This document shows positions 35,754 to 49,373 of a DNA stretch of 64,000 bases, piece by piece. The stretch's first letter is position 1. Every line of letters begins with the position of its first letter. Source of the DNA: Stachybotrys elegans (Eukaryota; Ascomycota; Sordariomycetes; Hypocreales; Stachybotryaceae). The translations under genes were made by a program, and so were the position numbers. The stretch lies in contig JAGPNK010000005.1 of assembly GCA_020746835.1 (NCBI GenBank), forward strand, positions 1,674,001 through 1,738,000. The letters are read 5' to 3'. The notes beneath the pieces are model-generated. The model had not been told where the DNA came from, ran no database searches, and saw nothing but the letters and a program-made list of their open reading frames with translations.

Positions 35754-38150
35754 AGGACACACGCCGTGTGGTGCTTTCTCCGGAGAGTATGCATAGCGGA
35801 TCTGGGGTGAAATCTTTGGCGTCGAGGCGCGGGCTTCTTTGACGGCGTTGGTTCTTGGTACGAGCTTATGATACCCTGTGCTATTGGGGCTTATATATGC
35901 TCGCTGTGAGTATGGCATGGAATGTCACGGATGACGGAGGATTGAATACCAAAGGTACATGCAGGCACATATTTTTATACCCGGGTAATCGATACAGAGC
36001 TATGTTAATATAAACTTGCGAACACTTGCCCCAGTTATATGTGATGATATAGATATGCCATTATTAGACAAAGTGCAATGATATTGGTTCCCACGGAACA
36101 ACGTGGAGACTACAGTTGGGATAACATGCCATGTGCCCCAAATGGGTACGGACGCAATCGTAGGATTGGATGGTACTCGGGTGTTTGTCTGATAGTGGCT
36201 TACATCTTACATGTTAAGTTGCATTCGCTTACGGCTACCTTGACAAGACGATCGATGGCCGATCAGCGCGCGATCAACGTGATCTGATCGGAGCAGTCTG
36301 TCAGATGACTGGGCAAATATAATGCAACAGGTAAGCGTTGGGACAAAAAAACCAACGAAGGGGAGGGGGTGGTATCGCAGGTGCAATACGATGGCGATGC
36401 ATGCGTTACACGAGACGAGACACACATCATATGACGTGGCAGTGGACAAGTAAAGAAGGGGGGGAAGAGAGAGAAAAGAAAAGAAAGAAGGAAGAAAAAG
36501 AAAAGAAAAATAGCACAGGAACGCTAGGCGGTCTGCCAGCGATAAAAAGTCGGAGAGGACTCCGGGAAAGGATATTGGTTGTGATGTGACGAGTTGCTTC
36601 TCTGGTGTTCTTGCTGGGGGGGTGTTTCTGACTGATCCGCTTGGTCGGCATGCTGTCGGTACTGGGGAAGTTGGGCTGTGCCAGTGAAATGCCCGGGGAC
36701 GTGGCGGCCAGCCACCTGTTGCTCCATCCACCCTCATCCGTACCGCTCACCAGGTGACACGTCGGTGGGGGGGGACAAACACGCGGTGATACCGGCGCAC
36801 TCCTCTCTTCTTGAGGGTTCCTTTTAGTTCTTCATCTTGTCTGTTTCGCGCAGTGAACTGTTCTGGCGAGTCACTGGCCGCTAACGAAAGCAGGTCCCCC
36901 AATTGTGGTTTACCATCTGGATCGCTGACATCAAACACGCAGTAGAGGTCCATATTCATTTCCGTATCCAGCTACCTGGAACAGCAAGGATTGGGCTGGA
37001 TGCATTGGTTTGACAGCTTGACAGGGTACCATCACCGACTACCAACCCGGGGCAGGGCAAACTGGGTAGCGTAGCGTCGTACTCTAACCATGAATAATAG
37101 AGATGTTTGTCGTATTTTCTTCACCATGCGGTGCATCTTCACATGGCAATCATTTACATACAGTACTAGGTAGGTAGGTAGGTACCTACTTGATGATAAC
37201 CCTCTAAGAAGTACCTAGTAGTAGCAACGAGCAAACAGCAGCATGTTTGTATCCGCTACCTGCAGCTGCCTCCACAGCGCATGTGTGTCCAAGTATCAGT
37301 AACCATGGAATTAACGTGGCACCGTTTCCCAGTCACGAGATAACGGAACTTGCCTTGGCCTTGTTTGTACCTCTGCATGCATCCTCGCCGCCAAAGATAC
37401 TTGGCTCCCTAGGTAAGTACGGACTTGTCCCTCCCCGTCCCGCTTTTTTCCCTCCAAACCAGCCCGTACCACAGACAACCACCACCAACCACACCACTCG
37501 CCGCCCATCGACCCTTTTCTTAGCCTGCTAAACCTTACCTTGCCTGTACCCTTTTACAGGCTACAGGCGACGGGCTACGACTCCGCTGCCCACGACCACG
37601 ATCCGCCAACGCGGGCCGCTTTCGCATCACCAAGCGACACCGACCCCCGACTACCTCACCAGACGCCCGGCGCTTGTCTCTCCTGTTCCATCGACTCGTC
37701 CTGCTACACGCACGCGACGCGAAGCAGCCACGCTCCCTCGGTTCGCCTTGCTACCCTCTCGGCCTCTGTTATCACGGCGCGAAATCGCTATTGACAGACG
37801 GCCTTGGACGGGGCTTCTCAGCTCTGATCCAGTGCCAACTGTGCTCCCGTCTCCCGTCTCCCGTCTCCCGTCTCGCCTCCTCCAATCCCGCCCATCACGT
37901 CACAATCTCTCTCTGCATCTGCTTTCGAGCCGCAGACTCCTCTCGCTTCTCGATTCCCTGCGGAGTCAAGCCTCAGTTCTCGCCTTTGTTTGCCGCGCGC
38001 GCGCACGCTCCTCCACCACCACCACCACAACCACAGCCACCACAATCACATCCTCCACCAACTGCATCTTCCTTCGACGCACCACCGCTGCCACCTCTAT
38101 TCTCTTCCTCTCGGCCGTAACGCACTCCGGCATGCGCAGGCCGACGAACC
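35754..38150. other. Intergenic region before the AFF-like gene
   Basis: About 2.4 kb without a supportable gene. It includes an AT-rich part (35930-36080), a G/A-rich run (36450-36515), an AGGTA repeat (37171-37192) and a C-rich leader with three CCCGTCTCC repeats near 37852-37872. A 70-codon minus-strand frame at 36747-36959 was considered and left out. Confidence 0.45.
37171..37192. repeat. AGGT tandem run with inverted ACCT end
   Basis: AGGTAGGTAGGTAGGTACCT followed by ACTT; half of a self-complementary word family also present at 2684-2866. Confidence 0.7.
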
Positions 38151-40736
38151 ATGGAAGCTGCGGCGAAGTCGATCGAGTTGCTCTCCCAGCGCATATTACC
38201 CCAGCATCCTCATCATCTCTCCTACTTTCACGATTGGCGCTATCGCCAGCCAGCTGACGACCGCAAGCGCTCCGAGGAATGGCATAGCACCCGTCTGCAG
38301 TATCTGACGCTCATTTCAGAGGTGGACCGTGGTGTCCTTCTCACCCGCCCCGACTACGATATGCGCGAAGAACCCGCCAAGCCCCCGTCTCGGGATGTCG
38401 CCTCTCTTGCCAGCAGAGGCGGCGAGAAGAAGAAGCTCTCCTTGAGCGACTACAAGAACAAGAAGACAACCGCCCCCGGGCCAGCTTCACCTACCAACCC
38501 TCCCCTCAACAGACATGATCATGACCGCTCGGGCGTCACTCCTTCGTCCGCCAGAGACTCCCATTCTTCTCAATACCCACCTTCATCCTCAAAACCGCGA
38601 AGCGACGGTCCCAGATCCCGAGACACGTCTTCGCACTACGAGAGCAAGACCCATCCGCTTCGTGCGTCCAATGCCGTTGACATGAGGTCAGATATAGCGA
38701 TATGAAATCCCCTCCAGATGCTAACATCTCTCAGTCTGCCCCCTAAGCCGCCTGGCAAGACATCGCTACCTCCGAGACCCCCTTCGCCCGAAGGAAAGAA
38801 GCGCGGGGCCGACTACAACGACGAGCCGCGACCGCAGAAGCGATCCAAACCTGATCTGGGACGGAGCTTTGACGATAAATCGCAATCGTCTCGCGACTCT
38901 CGCGATTCCCGAGACCAGCGAGAGACCCGGGATCCACGAGACGGCCGAGATGCTCGAGATTCCCGAGACGCTAGAGAAGTACGAGAAGTACGAGAAGCAC
39001 GAGAAGCTCGGGACGGCCGAGACTCTCGAGATTCTCGGGACGACGCGCATCGGCGTAAGGATCGTGACCCTCTTCCACGGGAACCTAGCGTGCAGAAGAA
39101 CGGTCGGTCGGTCAATTCCCCTCTTCCTAATGGTAGAAGCATCTTCAAGGGAGCCAGCAGCTCCAATAACAACCTCTCTCCGGCATCGCGACCACGCGGC
39201 AACTCCCTCAATGGCGTCCGCTCGTCCGCCACGAGCAACACACGAACGACGCCAAACAAGTCGGACAACGGCAAATCCTCTGTCCCACCACTACTATCGC
39301 CCCTGCGTCTCGACCTCGATAATCGTGACAGCGAATCGGCAACGAGAGACGAGAGGAGGAGACGAGAAGACGACCGAGATGCCCCCAAACCAGCCAGGCC
39401 GAAGAAAACTGAGCCCCCTCCCACTGCAAGCAAGAGGCCGAGATCTCCGCCGCGAGCCGTGCTACCACCCTTGCTGTCGCCAACTCTTCCTCCAATTGTC
39501 GAAGCCGAGCTTGAGCGTAGGAAAACCAGACCCGACGCCGATGCCAAGGACGAGCGACCAGCCAAGGACGAGCGACCAGCCAAGTCGACAACTGCCAGGA
39601 AGGGACCCGCTGATGTGTACGACATCTATGAATTTGACGAGTCGGATGAGTCGGCTGTGTCGAGACGTAGTCTCATCGTCACTATCAAGATCTTGAAGCG
39701 ATTGAGGCCAAGTGTTAGGCGCATACTCGCACTGCCTCCTTCCAAGAAGGATTCTCATGAAAGGGAAAGAGACAGAGAAAGCATGGAACCTGCTCCTCCT
39801 CCCCAAGCCAGGAAGCGGCCTGCTGGATCGGGCGACACTAATACTTCTGGGTCGATTGCCGTCAAGCGTCCACGAACATCCGACATCTCCAGCTCCGCTA
39901 GACTCACAGCACCTGCGACGCCTTCGAAGAAGGGAACATCCATGTCTCGCGTTAGCTCCACCAACTCGCACGCAGCCAACACTCCCGGCGACTTGACCAA
40001 CACGACCCCATCGGCCGGTCACATCGCAGAGCGCCCATCCCACGACGCGGAGCCCAGCGATGCTGTCAAGGCTGAGATTCAGGTGTTCAAGACTCGGGAG
40101 GCCAGAATGGCCCACATTGGCAGGAAGCTCAAGCACAACGCCGACCTGGCCATGAAGGGACGCTACGGACCCCACGCGCAAACCAACGGCAACGCGCGGC
40201 CAAGCGACGCAAGTATCAAGCTCGGCTACGTGCTTGCGCTGGAAGGCATGGTCTCCTTCATTGCCAGCTTCCAGGCTCAGAATGGCTATCGTAGTCTGGG
40301 TAAGAAACCATGCGATGCCCAGAGCTGGTTGTCGCTATTCCCACTCATGGAGTTTCATCAGAAGGAGATGCGTCGTCTTGACCCGCGACGCTACCAACCC
40401 CTATACGCGCTCCTCCTTCTCCTGCACGCTGTCTCTATCGACGAGGTCATCAAGTGCTACTGCACGCTCGAGAATCCAAACTCGATCATCTCGGCGCAAG
40501 AGTTTGTCAAGCTGGAGCGCAACCGCAATCGGTTCTGGCCGCAGATCCGCGATGTCAACGCTAAGATCGAGTCATCTGGTCTCCGCGTCGAAATGCACCC
40601 CTGGACCACGACCTCGGAGGTCCTAGAGATGACGATGCGCAACTTGCGTCGCTGGTCTGCCGATGAGAACATCGATTGGACTCCCGAGGTCAACCTTAGG
40701 GACAACGGCACGAGGGCAGAGGGTTCTAGCCACTAA
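38151..40736 (+). CDS. Large disordered nuclear protein with AF4/FMR2-like C-terminal domain
   Basis: Two exons, 38151-38686 and 38735-40736, phase 2, 845 residues. The N-terminus (MEAAAKSIELLSQRILPQHP) is followed by a long disordered, basic middle with an Arg-Asp dipeptide region at about residues 228-283 and many Ser/Pro stretches. About residues 625-845 are helical and ordered: KTREARMAHIGRKLKHNADL, then LGYVLALEGMVSFIASFQAQ, then MEFHQKEMRRLDP and YALLLLLHAVSIDEVIKCY. The spacing of the Lys-His-x-Ala-Asp helix, the 'YL.al.sFi' helix and the following helical repeats resembles the C-terminal homology domain of AF4/FMR2 scaffolds; fission yeast Ebp1 is a fungal relative that works with Ell1/Eaf1 in transcription elongation. 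That assignment is inference from pattern, not alignment. Confidence 0.6.
38880..39050 (+). repeat. Coding minisatellite for Arg-Asp/Arg-Glu dipeptides
   Basis: Imperfect repeats of CGAGACNCN and AGAAGTACGAG units keep the frame and encode runs such as RDSRDSRD and REVREVREAR in the AFF-like gene. Confidence 0.75.
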
Positions 40737-41997
40737 TCATACAAACGCATGTCGTCATTCGTGCTTTTACTGATGCATTGGCATCGTTATGCCTCCCTTT
40801 ATGAGGAGGGATGTATTCTCACTTTGGCTTCGAATTATACCAGGACATGTCCACATACAGACGTTTACAACACCACCACAACATAGGGTGGAGAGAAACA
40901 ACAGGAGGACGCAGAAAAAGGAAGTCGGGAGGGCAGACTTTAGCGAGGCTCGTTTCGGCGTTTGATACCCTGCAACACCCCCCCAAGGTTACATCTTGCC
41001 GGAGTGCGCAAAGAGGGATCCCTAATCCAGGGGCCCTGTTGACTTGCTTCTTTTCATGTTTTCTTTTCCTCTTCTTTCAAAGTCAGTGTATTTCTCTCTC
41101 TTTTACTTTTTTCTTTCTATTTGCAATTTTCGCCCTCTTATTGTGGGGGTAGACGAATCAGATCGAGCTGCCTTCAACACTCCCTACGAAGCAAAGGGAC
41201 GGGGGAGAAGGGGAAACGTGGGCGACGGACGAGATGACAGATGCGGCGTTGCAAGGACGAGGCGAGCCCGGAAGGAGTAGTTTGGGCGAGGCTCTACTAT
41301 GGAACGGCGTGGGCTTTCTCGTCGATGACAGGGAAGGGGGCGAAGAGACCGGATGTCCCGGGCAACTGAGTTCGCCGAGCACCAGCGCCTCTGCGCTTGG
41401 TATAGCGATTTGTATGTTAGACGTGACCCCTTGAGCGGCACCAATGTTGGCCGGGGGTTGTGTATGGATCATGATATCCACTCGCCCGCTCTACGGAGAG
41501 GGAATGATGATTTTTGCTGTTCTTGTTCCGCGCCTGGTTGCACGATGCGCGCCTACTATGCAATACTACCTACCGTGTGCATGATAAGCTGGGGCGGCCG
41601 GCCTCAAATTCGCCGATGTCTATTGGAGGGGTCTGGCATTTGCGGCACGTATGCCACAATTACACTTCACTCATCATTCACAGAGGACACACACACCTTA
41701 CGACCAAAATGTGAGCGAAAGACTGGTCTATTCATGGAGACTATGCTAAGAAAAGCAAGCAGTTGTTCAAAACGAACATCTGGCACCGGTTTTTCTTATC
41801 GCCCCTCGCACCACTTCGTCTCAATTCCTCGTGTCCTAGGTGATTTTCTTTTGTTTTGAGAGTCGACAAAGGAAAGCTTAATTCCGCCCTCTCAGAATAT
41901 CTGACCCGACAAGGCGTTTTTACTTTATTTCATTAGGTGACCTGGGTAACGGTCGAAACGGCGGCAGCCGGTAGGCAAAGTCCATTATGCCAGTAGC
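40737..41997. other. Convergent intergenic region
   Basis: 3' flanks of the AFF-like gene and gpd1. A T/C-rich run lies at 41040-41130. No gene supported; open frames of up to 168 codons show no domain. Confidence 0.45.
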
Positions 41998-43466
<1,469 letters not shown>

Positions 43467-45868
43467 AGAAGTGTTTGGGTTCTTCTAGTGATTGAGGTAG
43501 ACTGTGGTAATCTTGTCGTCAATGGACAAGATGCTCGATCTGAGGGTGGGAGGAGGATGGTATGGAGAGAAAGGAAGAGAAAGAGGGAGAGGGAAGAGGA
43601 GGGTGGTGGGAGCTTGCCTACTTTAATACAGGTCGAGGGCCGTCAGGCAGGCAGGCAGAAGGCAAGTAAGGTCCGGCAACAATGGGCGTAGCGTGCTAAG
43701 CTTCCCTCAAGCTTGCTGCAGGCAAGGAGGACAGGTACAGGTGGTGTGCTGCTGCTAAATGGAGAGCTAGGTGAAGCCATGTATCGACGGTCCAGGCCGC
43801 TCTCGCAACATACCTCCATGGCCACCCACCACAACGCTGGAGCTCTGGTAGCTCCCCTAGCTGCAATGTTTGGACGGTACCTTGGGGCTACCTCTTGGCG
43901 GGCACCCTCCCGCCTGACATCATGTACCTCAACAGGACGACATTCGAGCTCAGCCCACCCAGCCATTGCATTGGCCACTGAGACCGGCCTCACCCTCACC
44001 ACCTCCAAATTCGCCGCCAAAAGGTGAGACCACCACGTACATCCCATCCCACCGCCCACTCAACCTGACTAATATATCATCATATTACCGATTTTCCCTC
44101 TCTCTCTCTCTCTTTTGTGCCTACGGTATGACGAAAGATTGAGCATGCGGTGACTCTATAGACCTGTCGGGTACCTACACGGACGGACCCAGCAATGAGC
44201 TTTCATATCGGGACGCGTGGGACATACGAGGCGGCGGCACACCCTACCATCCATCCATCCCACGCCCACGGGCAGGTCCGTGGTCGGGGCATAGGGACAA
44301 GGGCAGCAGGGGACGGCGTAAATCTAGGTGTCAGACATGATCCTAGCAATGCTACACATGTTTACTAGCCGAACAGACACGGCGACTGGGATTTTTTTTT
44401 GGGAAACATGCTTCTCCCCATCCTCCCGATAAAGCTTTACATGGCAGCACCAGGCTCAACAAAAATCTTGCTCTCTACACTAGACCGTTCCGTGGCCCCT
44501 CTACCTGAACCAAGTCCTCATGCACGCGGCCAAACAAGAAAGGGGGGCCGTATCTTGTCTCGAGAGGGGCAAGCCGAGCAATGGGAGGAGCAACAAGCAG
44601 CTTGCGAGATGGGAGCTGCGGCAACCAGCTGGCAACCATGTACGCAGGCAAGCAGGGGGAGGAGGGGGAGGGGCAAGATCTTGATACGCATGCTAACTCG
44701 ATTACACACCAAAATCACACTAGGACGTTCCGAAGACTTGTAGGTGGGGAGCTACCATATCGTTCACCGGCTTTGCGTCTTTTTCACGAGGCACCTTGGC
44801 GCCCGTCGTCAAATCCCATCTCCTAAGAGGAACCCGCGAGATACCTAGCGAAAACTGCCCGGTCCGCAGTCCCGGCAAAGTATGGCCGAAGTACCCCGTA
44901 GCGTGACGATAATTGCAGGCTTTTGGTCTACGAGCCCCAGCTTGTGTTTCGGTCGGACTGCCGCGTGTCGCGACAACCGCCCGGATTTTCTGCTCTACTT
45001 GTTAGACGAGCTGAATATCCTGCTGAGAGATTTATGGCGAGTTGGATCATTGGATCCAGAAGCGTGGGATTTTCACAAGAGGAAATTACCAATCGAATAA
45101 AATCACTCATGTCCGTGTCACCCGTCCTCTGACGGACACGTGTTGCACGGTGAGACAGTCAGGCCATGGGCTGCTGGGACGAAGTCGGAGCCTTCTATCC
45201 CAACTTCTCAACTCGACACACTCTTCGCATCGCATTGTCACTGTTTCTGTAACAGCCCAGCATGAAAGAACCCATCAATCCCAGAATCTTTAGAGTCTCA
45301 CGGGTTTCTATTTTGGAATTGTACATATTTCTTTATTTGGCTCAATTCTTTTACCCGCTGATTTTCCCCCTCAATCCCAAAACATTGTCTTTGGTGGCGT
45401 TGGGTTGCCATCGCGGCGGGCAAGTTGACAGGCTCTTTCAAGTCGAGTTTAGAAGACAGCCGGCTTCCCTTTCGCTAACAAGAGCTTGGTACACCAATCC
45501 CTGACTATTCACCAATGATATTCCAGGGAAGCGCACGTCAGAGCCGTATAGCCTCGGGTCGGAACGGATCGGGTGCCATGGGGACGAAATCTCGCCTCCC
45601 CCGCGAACGACTAATTAGCCTCCCGGCTCCAGACGATCATCTCGACATCCTCGAGGCAGACATCGGGACACTTCGGCCCCGATGCACGGGGCCGACCGGC
45701 AGTTCAATGTGGACGCTAGCCCACGCATCTTGGCTGCATCGTGACTGGCCTGGGCCTATGTAATAACAATCGCGAGGGACCCGGCCATGGCGGTTGGCCT
45801 CGGCCTTGATAGCCGGATCTCGGGTGAGCCACGAGAATCCGGGAACATGGCCCGTGAACAGGTCGACA
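43467..45868. other. gpd1 promoter and intergenic spacer
   Basis: About 2.4 kb. It holds the gpd1 promoter and leader nearest 43467, a (CT)n run at 44095-44114, and no supportable gene. The right end is the 3' flank of lin1. Confidence 0.45.
44095..44114 (+). repeat. (CT)n microsatellite
   Basis: About nine CT units preceded by TTTCC, in the gpd1 upstream region. Confidence 0.85.
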
Positions 45869-47224
45869 TCAGGCGAAATCCGGCACCGTAGACCACTCTC
45901 CGGCTTTGTCCGTCCAACGGAATTCCACGCCGCCTTCGAAATACCCGGCATCCTTCCACGCCTTCATCGTGACGCCATCAAACGGGCCTTGGGTCGCGCC
46001 GCCATCGCGTCCATCTGACCATCTGAACTCCCACATCTTTCCGCCCTCGGCCGGCCGCTGCTCCACAGGCTTGTCGTCATCGTCGGGGGCCGGTTTTGCG
46101 GATTCGACCCAGTCCTCGCCAGTTTCGCGCCTGTAGTCGCGAACCAGCATCTCCCTCTCTTGGTCGTAGATCTCCTCAAACCCCCGAGTCAGAAGATGAT
46201 CCGCCGCTTCGGTGATGGCGTTGATTGATTCTCGTATCCTCGCTTGCTCCGGATCTTCCTTGGCTTCCTGATCCACTTCCATGTCCTCGGATTCCTTCTT
46301 CATCTTTTTCAATTTCCATTTTGGTGTCTTCTTGACCTTTGTTTGGCCCTTGCCGAGACGTGCTAGTGCCTCGAGAGGGGTTTCCGCCTTGTCGAGTCGC
46401 AAAATGAGCGTCTTGAGAAGGTCTGGTACCGTGATGCTGTCCTCCTCAATACGCTGCTTCCGCGCTGCTGCTTCGCGCCGCTCGTGCGCTTCGGCTGCCT
46501 TCTTCATGTCCTTCTTGCTCAAGCCCTCGAGCCAGTTATCGTGGACGGCGTCGGGATCTCCGGCTTTGCGAATGTAGTTTCCGGACTCGTCAAACTGGCC
46601 ATCCTCCATCTCCTGCTTGAGGTTGAACGCTTCCACCTTGGGGGCGTTTCTCTTAAGACCACCCGCGCCAACCTCCTCGTCCACACCTTCTTCTTGTATG
46701 GCGAGCTCCACGTCTTCCTCATCGTCGCTGCTTCCTTTGTCGTCCAAGCGGATCTGACCTCCCGTAGTACTGCTGTCTACTTGTCCTTGGATTTCTGATG
46801 CGTCGAGAAACTTGACCTTCTTCTTGTCGCTGCCTGCTGTCTGCACTCCGCTCTCTTTTTTATCTTCATCTTCGGCTTCATCGACCTCGGCGAACATGTC
46901 GTCATCGTCGTCGTCGTCGTCATCGTCAGGCTTGGGAGGCTGGGCATTTTCCTTCTTCTTGTCGCCTTGCGTTTTTATGTTGTCGTTATCGGAATCGCTG
47001 TCATAGCCATCCAGGTTGACAGCGCCACGCTTGGTTGAGTTTCGTTTTCCAATCACATCTGCTTCCAGCACGGCGTCCTCCTCGGGGGCATCAGGAGCCA
47101 ATGTCGATGGATTGCGCACGTCGAACTTGACGCGCTTGGGATCTGATTCGCCGTCGTGATGGTGAGTGCGAGCATACAGCTCGCCGTCTCGGTTAGGACG
47201 GGCGGCATTGTACCGTGAAGACAT
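45869..47224 (-). CDS. lin1: GYF-domain protein of the Lin1/CD2BP2 family
   Basis: Single exon, 451 residues. It starts MSSRYNAARPNRDGELYART with KRVKFDVRNP soon after. It contains a ten-residue aspartate run (about residues 100-110), the motifs KVKFLDASEIQ and FNLKQEMEDGQFDESGNYIR, typical of CD2BP2/Lin1, and DNWLEGLSKKDMKKAAEAHE. The last ~60 residues form the GYF domain: MWEFRWSDG, ATQGPFDGVTMKAWKDAGYF and VEFRW. In yeast and human the protein belongs to the U5 snRNP/tri-snRNP assembly line and binds Pro-rich partners through the GYF pocket. The ATG at 47224 starts the conserved MSSR; an in-frame extension upstream to 47485 is promoter-like. Confidence 0.9.
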   Translation of the reverse strand: MSSRYNAARPNRDGELYARTHHHDGESDPKRVKFDVRNPSTLAPDAPEEDAVLEADVIGKRNSTKRGAVNLDGYDSDSDNDNIKTQGDKKKENAQPPKPDDDDDDDDDDMFAEVDEAEDEDKKESGVQTAGSDKKKVKFLDASEIQGQVDSSTTGGQIRLDDKGSSDDEEDVELAIQEEGVDEEVGAGGLKRNAPKVEAFNLKQEMEDGQFDESGNYIRKAGDPDAVHDNWLEGLSKKDMKKAAEAHERREAAARKQRIEEDSITVPDLLKTLILRLDKAETPLEALARLGKGQTKVKKTPKWKLKKMKKESEDMEVDQEAKEDPEQARIRESINAITEAADHLLTRGFEEIYDQEREMLVRDYRRETGEDWVESAKPAPDDDDKPVEQRPAEGGKMWEFRWSDGRDGGATQGPFDGVTMKAWKDAGYFEGGVEFRWTDKAGEWSTVPDFA

Positions 47225-47726
47225 GACAAGAGGCCGTCGGGAGATTTGCCGCCGTAATTCTAAGGGTGGTGGAAGATCGAAAAGTGGCAATGTGAGTCTG
47301 CAAGTGGTTGGTGATGTCCAAAGTTTGGAGTATCTTTCTGTAGTAAAGTTCTGATGTCGCGCAAGCCGTGGTAAAATTTTGATAAAGGTACCTGAAGGTA
47401 CTTGTCTGTGGGACATGGGCTCAGCTGCTAAGGTTACCTGGATCTGCGTCATGCAGAGCTGCCTCGTACTAAGCTGCCACCCCACGTCTGTCTGATCTTA
47501 TCAAAGGCAGGTCGAAAAGCAACTCGACTTTAAACTCTCTGAACACCTGGCTTTGCGGCAACAAACGAAAATCCCACCTGCAGGACTCCCTTTTTACATT
47601 TGAACGAATAGCACATTCTTGTGAAGTTCTCAAGAAGAGTCACCGATATCCTCGGGCACCCGAAATCGCAGTCCGCAACCCGCCCGCCACTCACGATCAA
47701 AAGCTACACCAGCCAGCGTCGCTACC
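47225..47726. promoter_or_regulatory. Divergent promoter of lin1 and ufd1
   Basis: About 500 bases between outward-facing start codons. Contains a GGTACCTGAAGGTACC near 47387-47402 but no site I can assign. Confidence 0.5.
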
Positions 47727-48970
47727 ATGGTCTGTCCTAGGTCGCGCTATGCCTCTCTGCCATCCTCTAACTTGCAAGTATAGTACCAGTCCGGCTTTGG
47801 GGGTGGGTTTGACCCCAACGACCCCAGTCAACTCTTCAACATGGCTCGACACGGCCGAAGACCCATCATACAGCGATTCGACGAGTACTACCGATGCTAT
47901 CCCATCATCATGGCACCCGGATCCGAACGTCCCGAACTCAATTTTGGTTCCAAGATTATTCTCCCACCTTCGGCCCTGGACAAGGTCTCCAAGCTGCATG
48001 TCCAGTGGCCGCTGTTGATGGAGATGATTAATGGAGAGAAGGGCAAGCACTCCCATGCTGGTGTGCTGGAGTTTATCGCCGAGGAAGGAAGAGCGTATAT
48101 TCCACAGTGGGTGCGTTAAGACATCGTATGATCGGCTGGTAGGCTCCTGCTGACTCCCGCCAGATGATGGTCTCCCTGGGCATGGATGTTGGAGACATGA
48201 TACAGATCAGGACCACGTCCTTGGAGCTTGCCAAGATGGTCAAACTGCAACCCCAATCCGTCAGCTTCCTGGAAATTAGTGACCCGAAGGCTGTTTTGGA
48301 AAAGGCGTTTCGCAACTTTGCCACGCTGACGAAAGGTGACATCTTTAATTTCGAGTACAACGACGAGGTTTACGAGGTGGCTGTCCTTGACGTGAAGCCC
48401 GAGACGGAAAAGATGGGTGTCAGTATGATCGAGACCGACGTTTCCGTTGAGTTTGCTCCCCCGGTCGGCTATGTCGAGCCTGAGAGAAAGAGTGGTACCA
48501 GCACGCCGAGTGCTAGAGGCGGCGTGCCTGCCAGTGGCGTCCTCCACAGCCAAGGAACCATGGCGCAGGCCATCAACTACAGTTCTATCGCCCCGTCGGC
48601 GACCAGCGTGGTGACAAACTTCTTGGGCGAAGGCCAGCGTCTGGCCAAGAAGGGTAGCAAGGCCTCGACACCAAAGCCTGCTACTCCGGTGCCTGTCGAA
48701 ACAACGGCGCTGTCACGACGGACAGGAGGCCCTGCGCCTTTGCGGCTACCTCCCAATAAGCTCTTCTTTGGGTATGAGATCAAGCCCGTGAAGACCAAAG
48801 AGGACAAAGAAAAGGAGGCAGCCGAGGCCAGCAAACCTCATTTTGCCGGGCAAGGCCAGTCTCTACGAGGAGCGACCAAGAGAAAGGGTGATGAGGAAGA
48901 GCAGGATGAGGCACCAGACAAAAAGGGCCCTGGCGAGGGTAACAGGCTAGATGGACGCCGGCCAAGGTAA
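47727..48970 (+). CDS. ufd1: Ubiquitin-binding Cdc48 cofactor Ufd1
   Basis: Exon 1 is the ATG alone (47727-47729). After a 54-base intron, exon 2 covers 47784-48110 and exon 3 covers 48164-48970; 378 residues. The N-terminus is Gly/Phe-rich (YQSGFGGGFDPNDPS), then RRPIIQRFDEYYRCYPIIM opens the double-psi barrel that binds ubiquitin, with KIILPPSALDKVSKLHV and WMMVSLGMDVGDMIQI. The C-terminal part is disordered with LRLPPNKLFFGYEIKPV, the Npl4-binding region of Ufd1. Ufd1-Npl4 delivers ubiquitylated clients to Cdc48 in ER-associated degradation. The ATG|GTCTGT donor is not consensus beyond GT, so the first junction is the least certain part. Confidence 0.9.
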
Positions 48971-49373
48971 AAGCAATGAGACGGGTTTACGGCGTTGGGG
49001 CTTACTTATCGGAACCATGGGTCTTGACCAACGACTCAGCGCATGCCTTGCTACATCTTCGCACATGCCTCTGCATTAGGAATGGCAATGAGACTTAGCA
49101 TAACCGAGAATGGGACAGTTGTTTTCAGCCGAATAGGTGAACGAGTGTGATTGCTAGCAATACGTGACCTCTTGAAATGAATCTGCAAAGATGATCTTGA
49201 TCATCATATCGTCTTGTCGAGCTCAGCTGATTCCAGCCATCAATATCAGCTTCAACATCCTTTGTCCCATCTAACGCCTCCGAGACTGATCATGATGACA
49301 ATGGGAAGTCAACATCCACTTCCATGCTTCCCATAGCTATGTGTAACTGGTCCGTCCTTTGCAAGTTTCCTCT
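48971..49373. other. Convergent spacer at the left border of the Myb-like cluster
   Basis: 3' flanks of ufd1 and the first Myb-like gene. Nothing else seen. Confidence 0.45.

Noticed and set aside
36537..36727. Gln/His-rich minus-strand frame resembling a protein C-terminus
   Set aside because: A stop lies just upstream of its ATG and no intron joins it to another exon; low-complexity composition.
36747..36959. 70-codon minus-strand open frame with reasonable composition
   Set aside because: No in-phase partner exon could be found: neighbouring frames meet stops before any acceptor.
38813..39625. 270-codon minus-strand Ser/Arg-rich frame
   Set aside because: Reverse reading of the Arg-Asp repeat region in the AFF-like gene; no independent support.
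41353..41859. 168-codon plus-strand frame between the AFF-like gene and gpd1
   Set aside because: No domain; it runs through the convergent 3' flanks.
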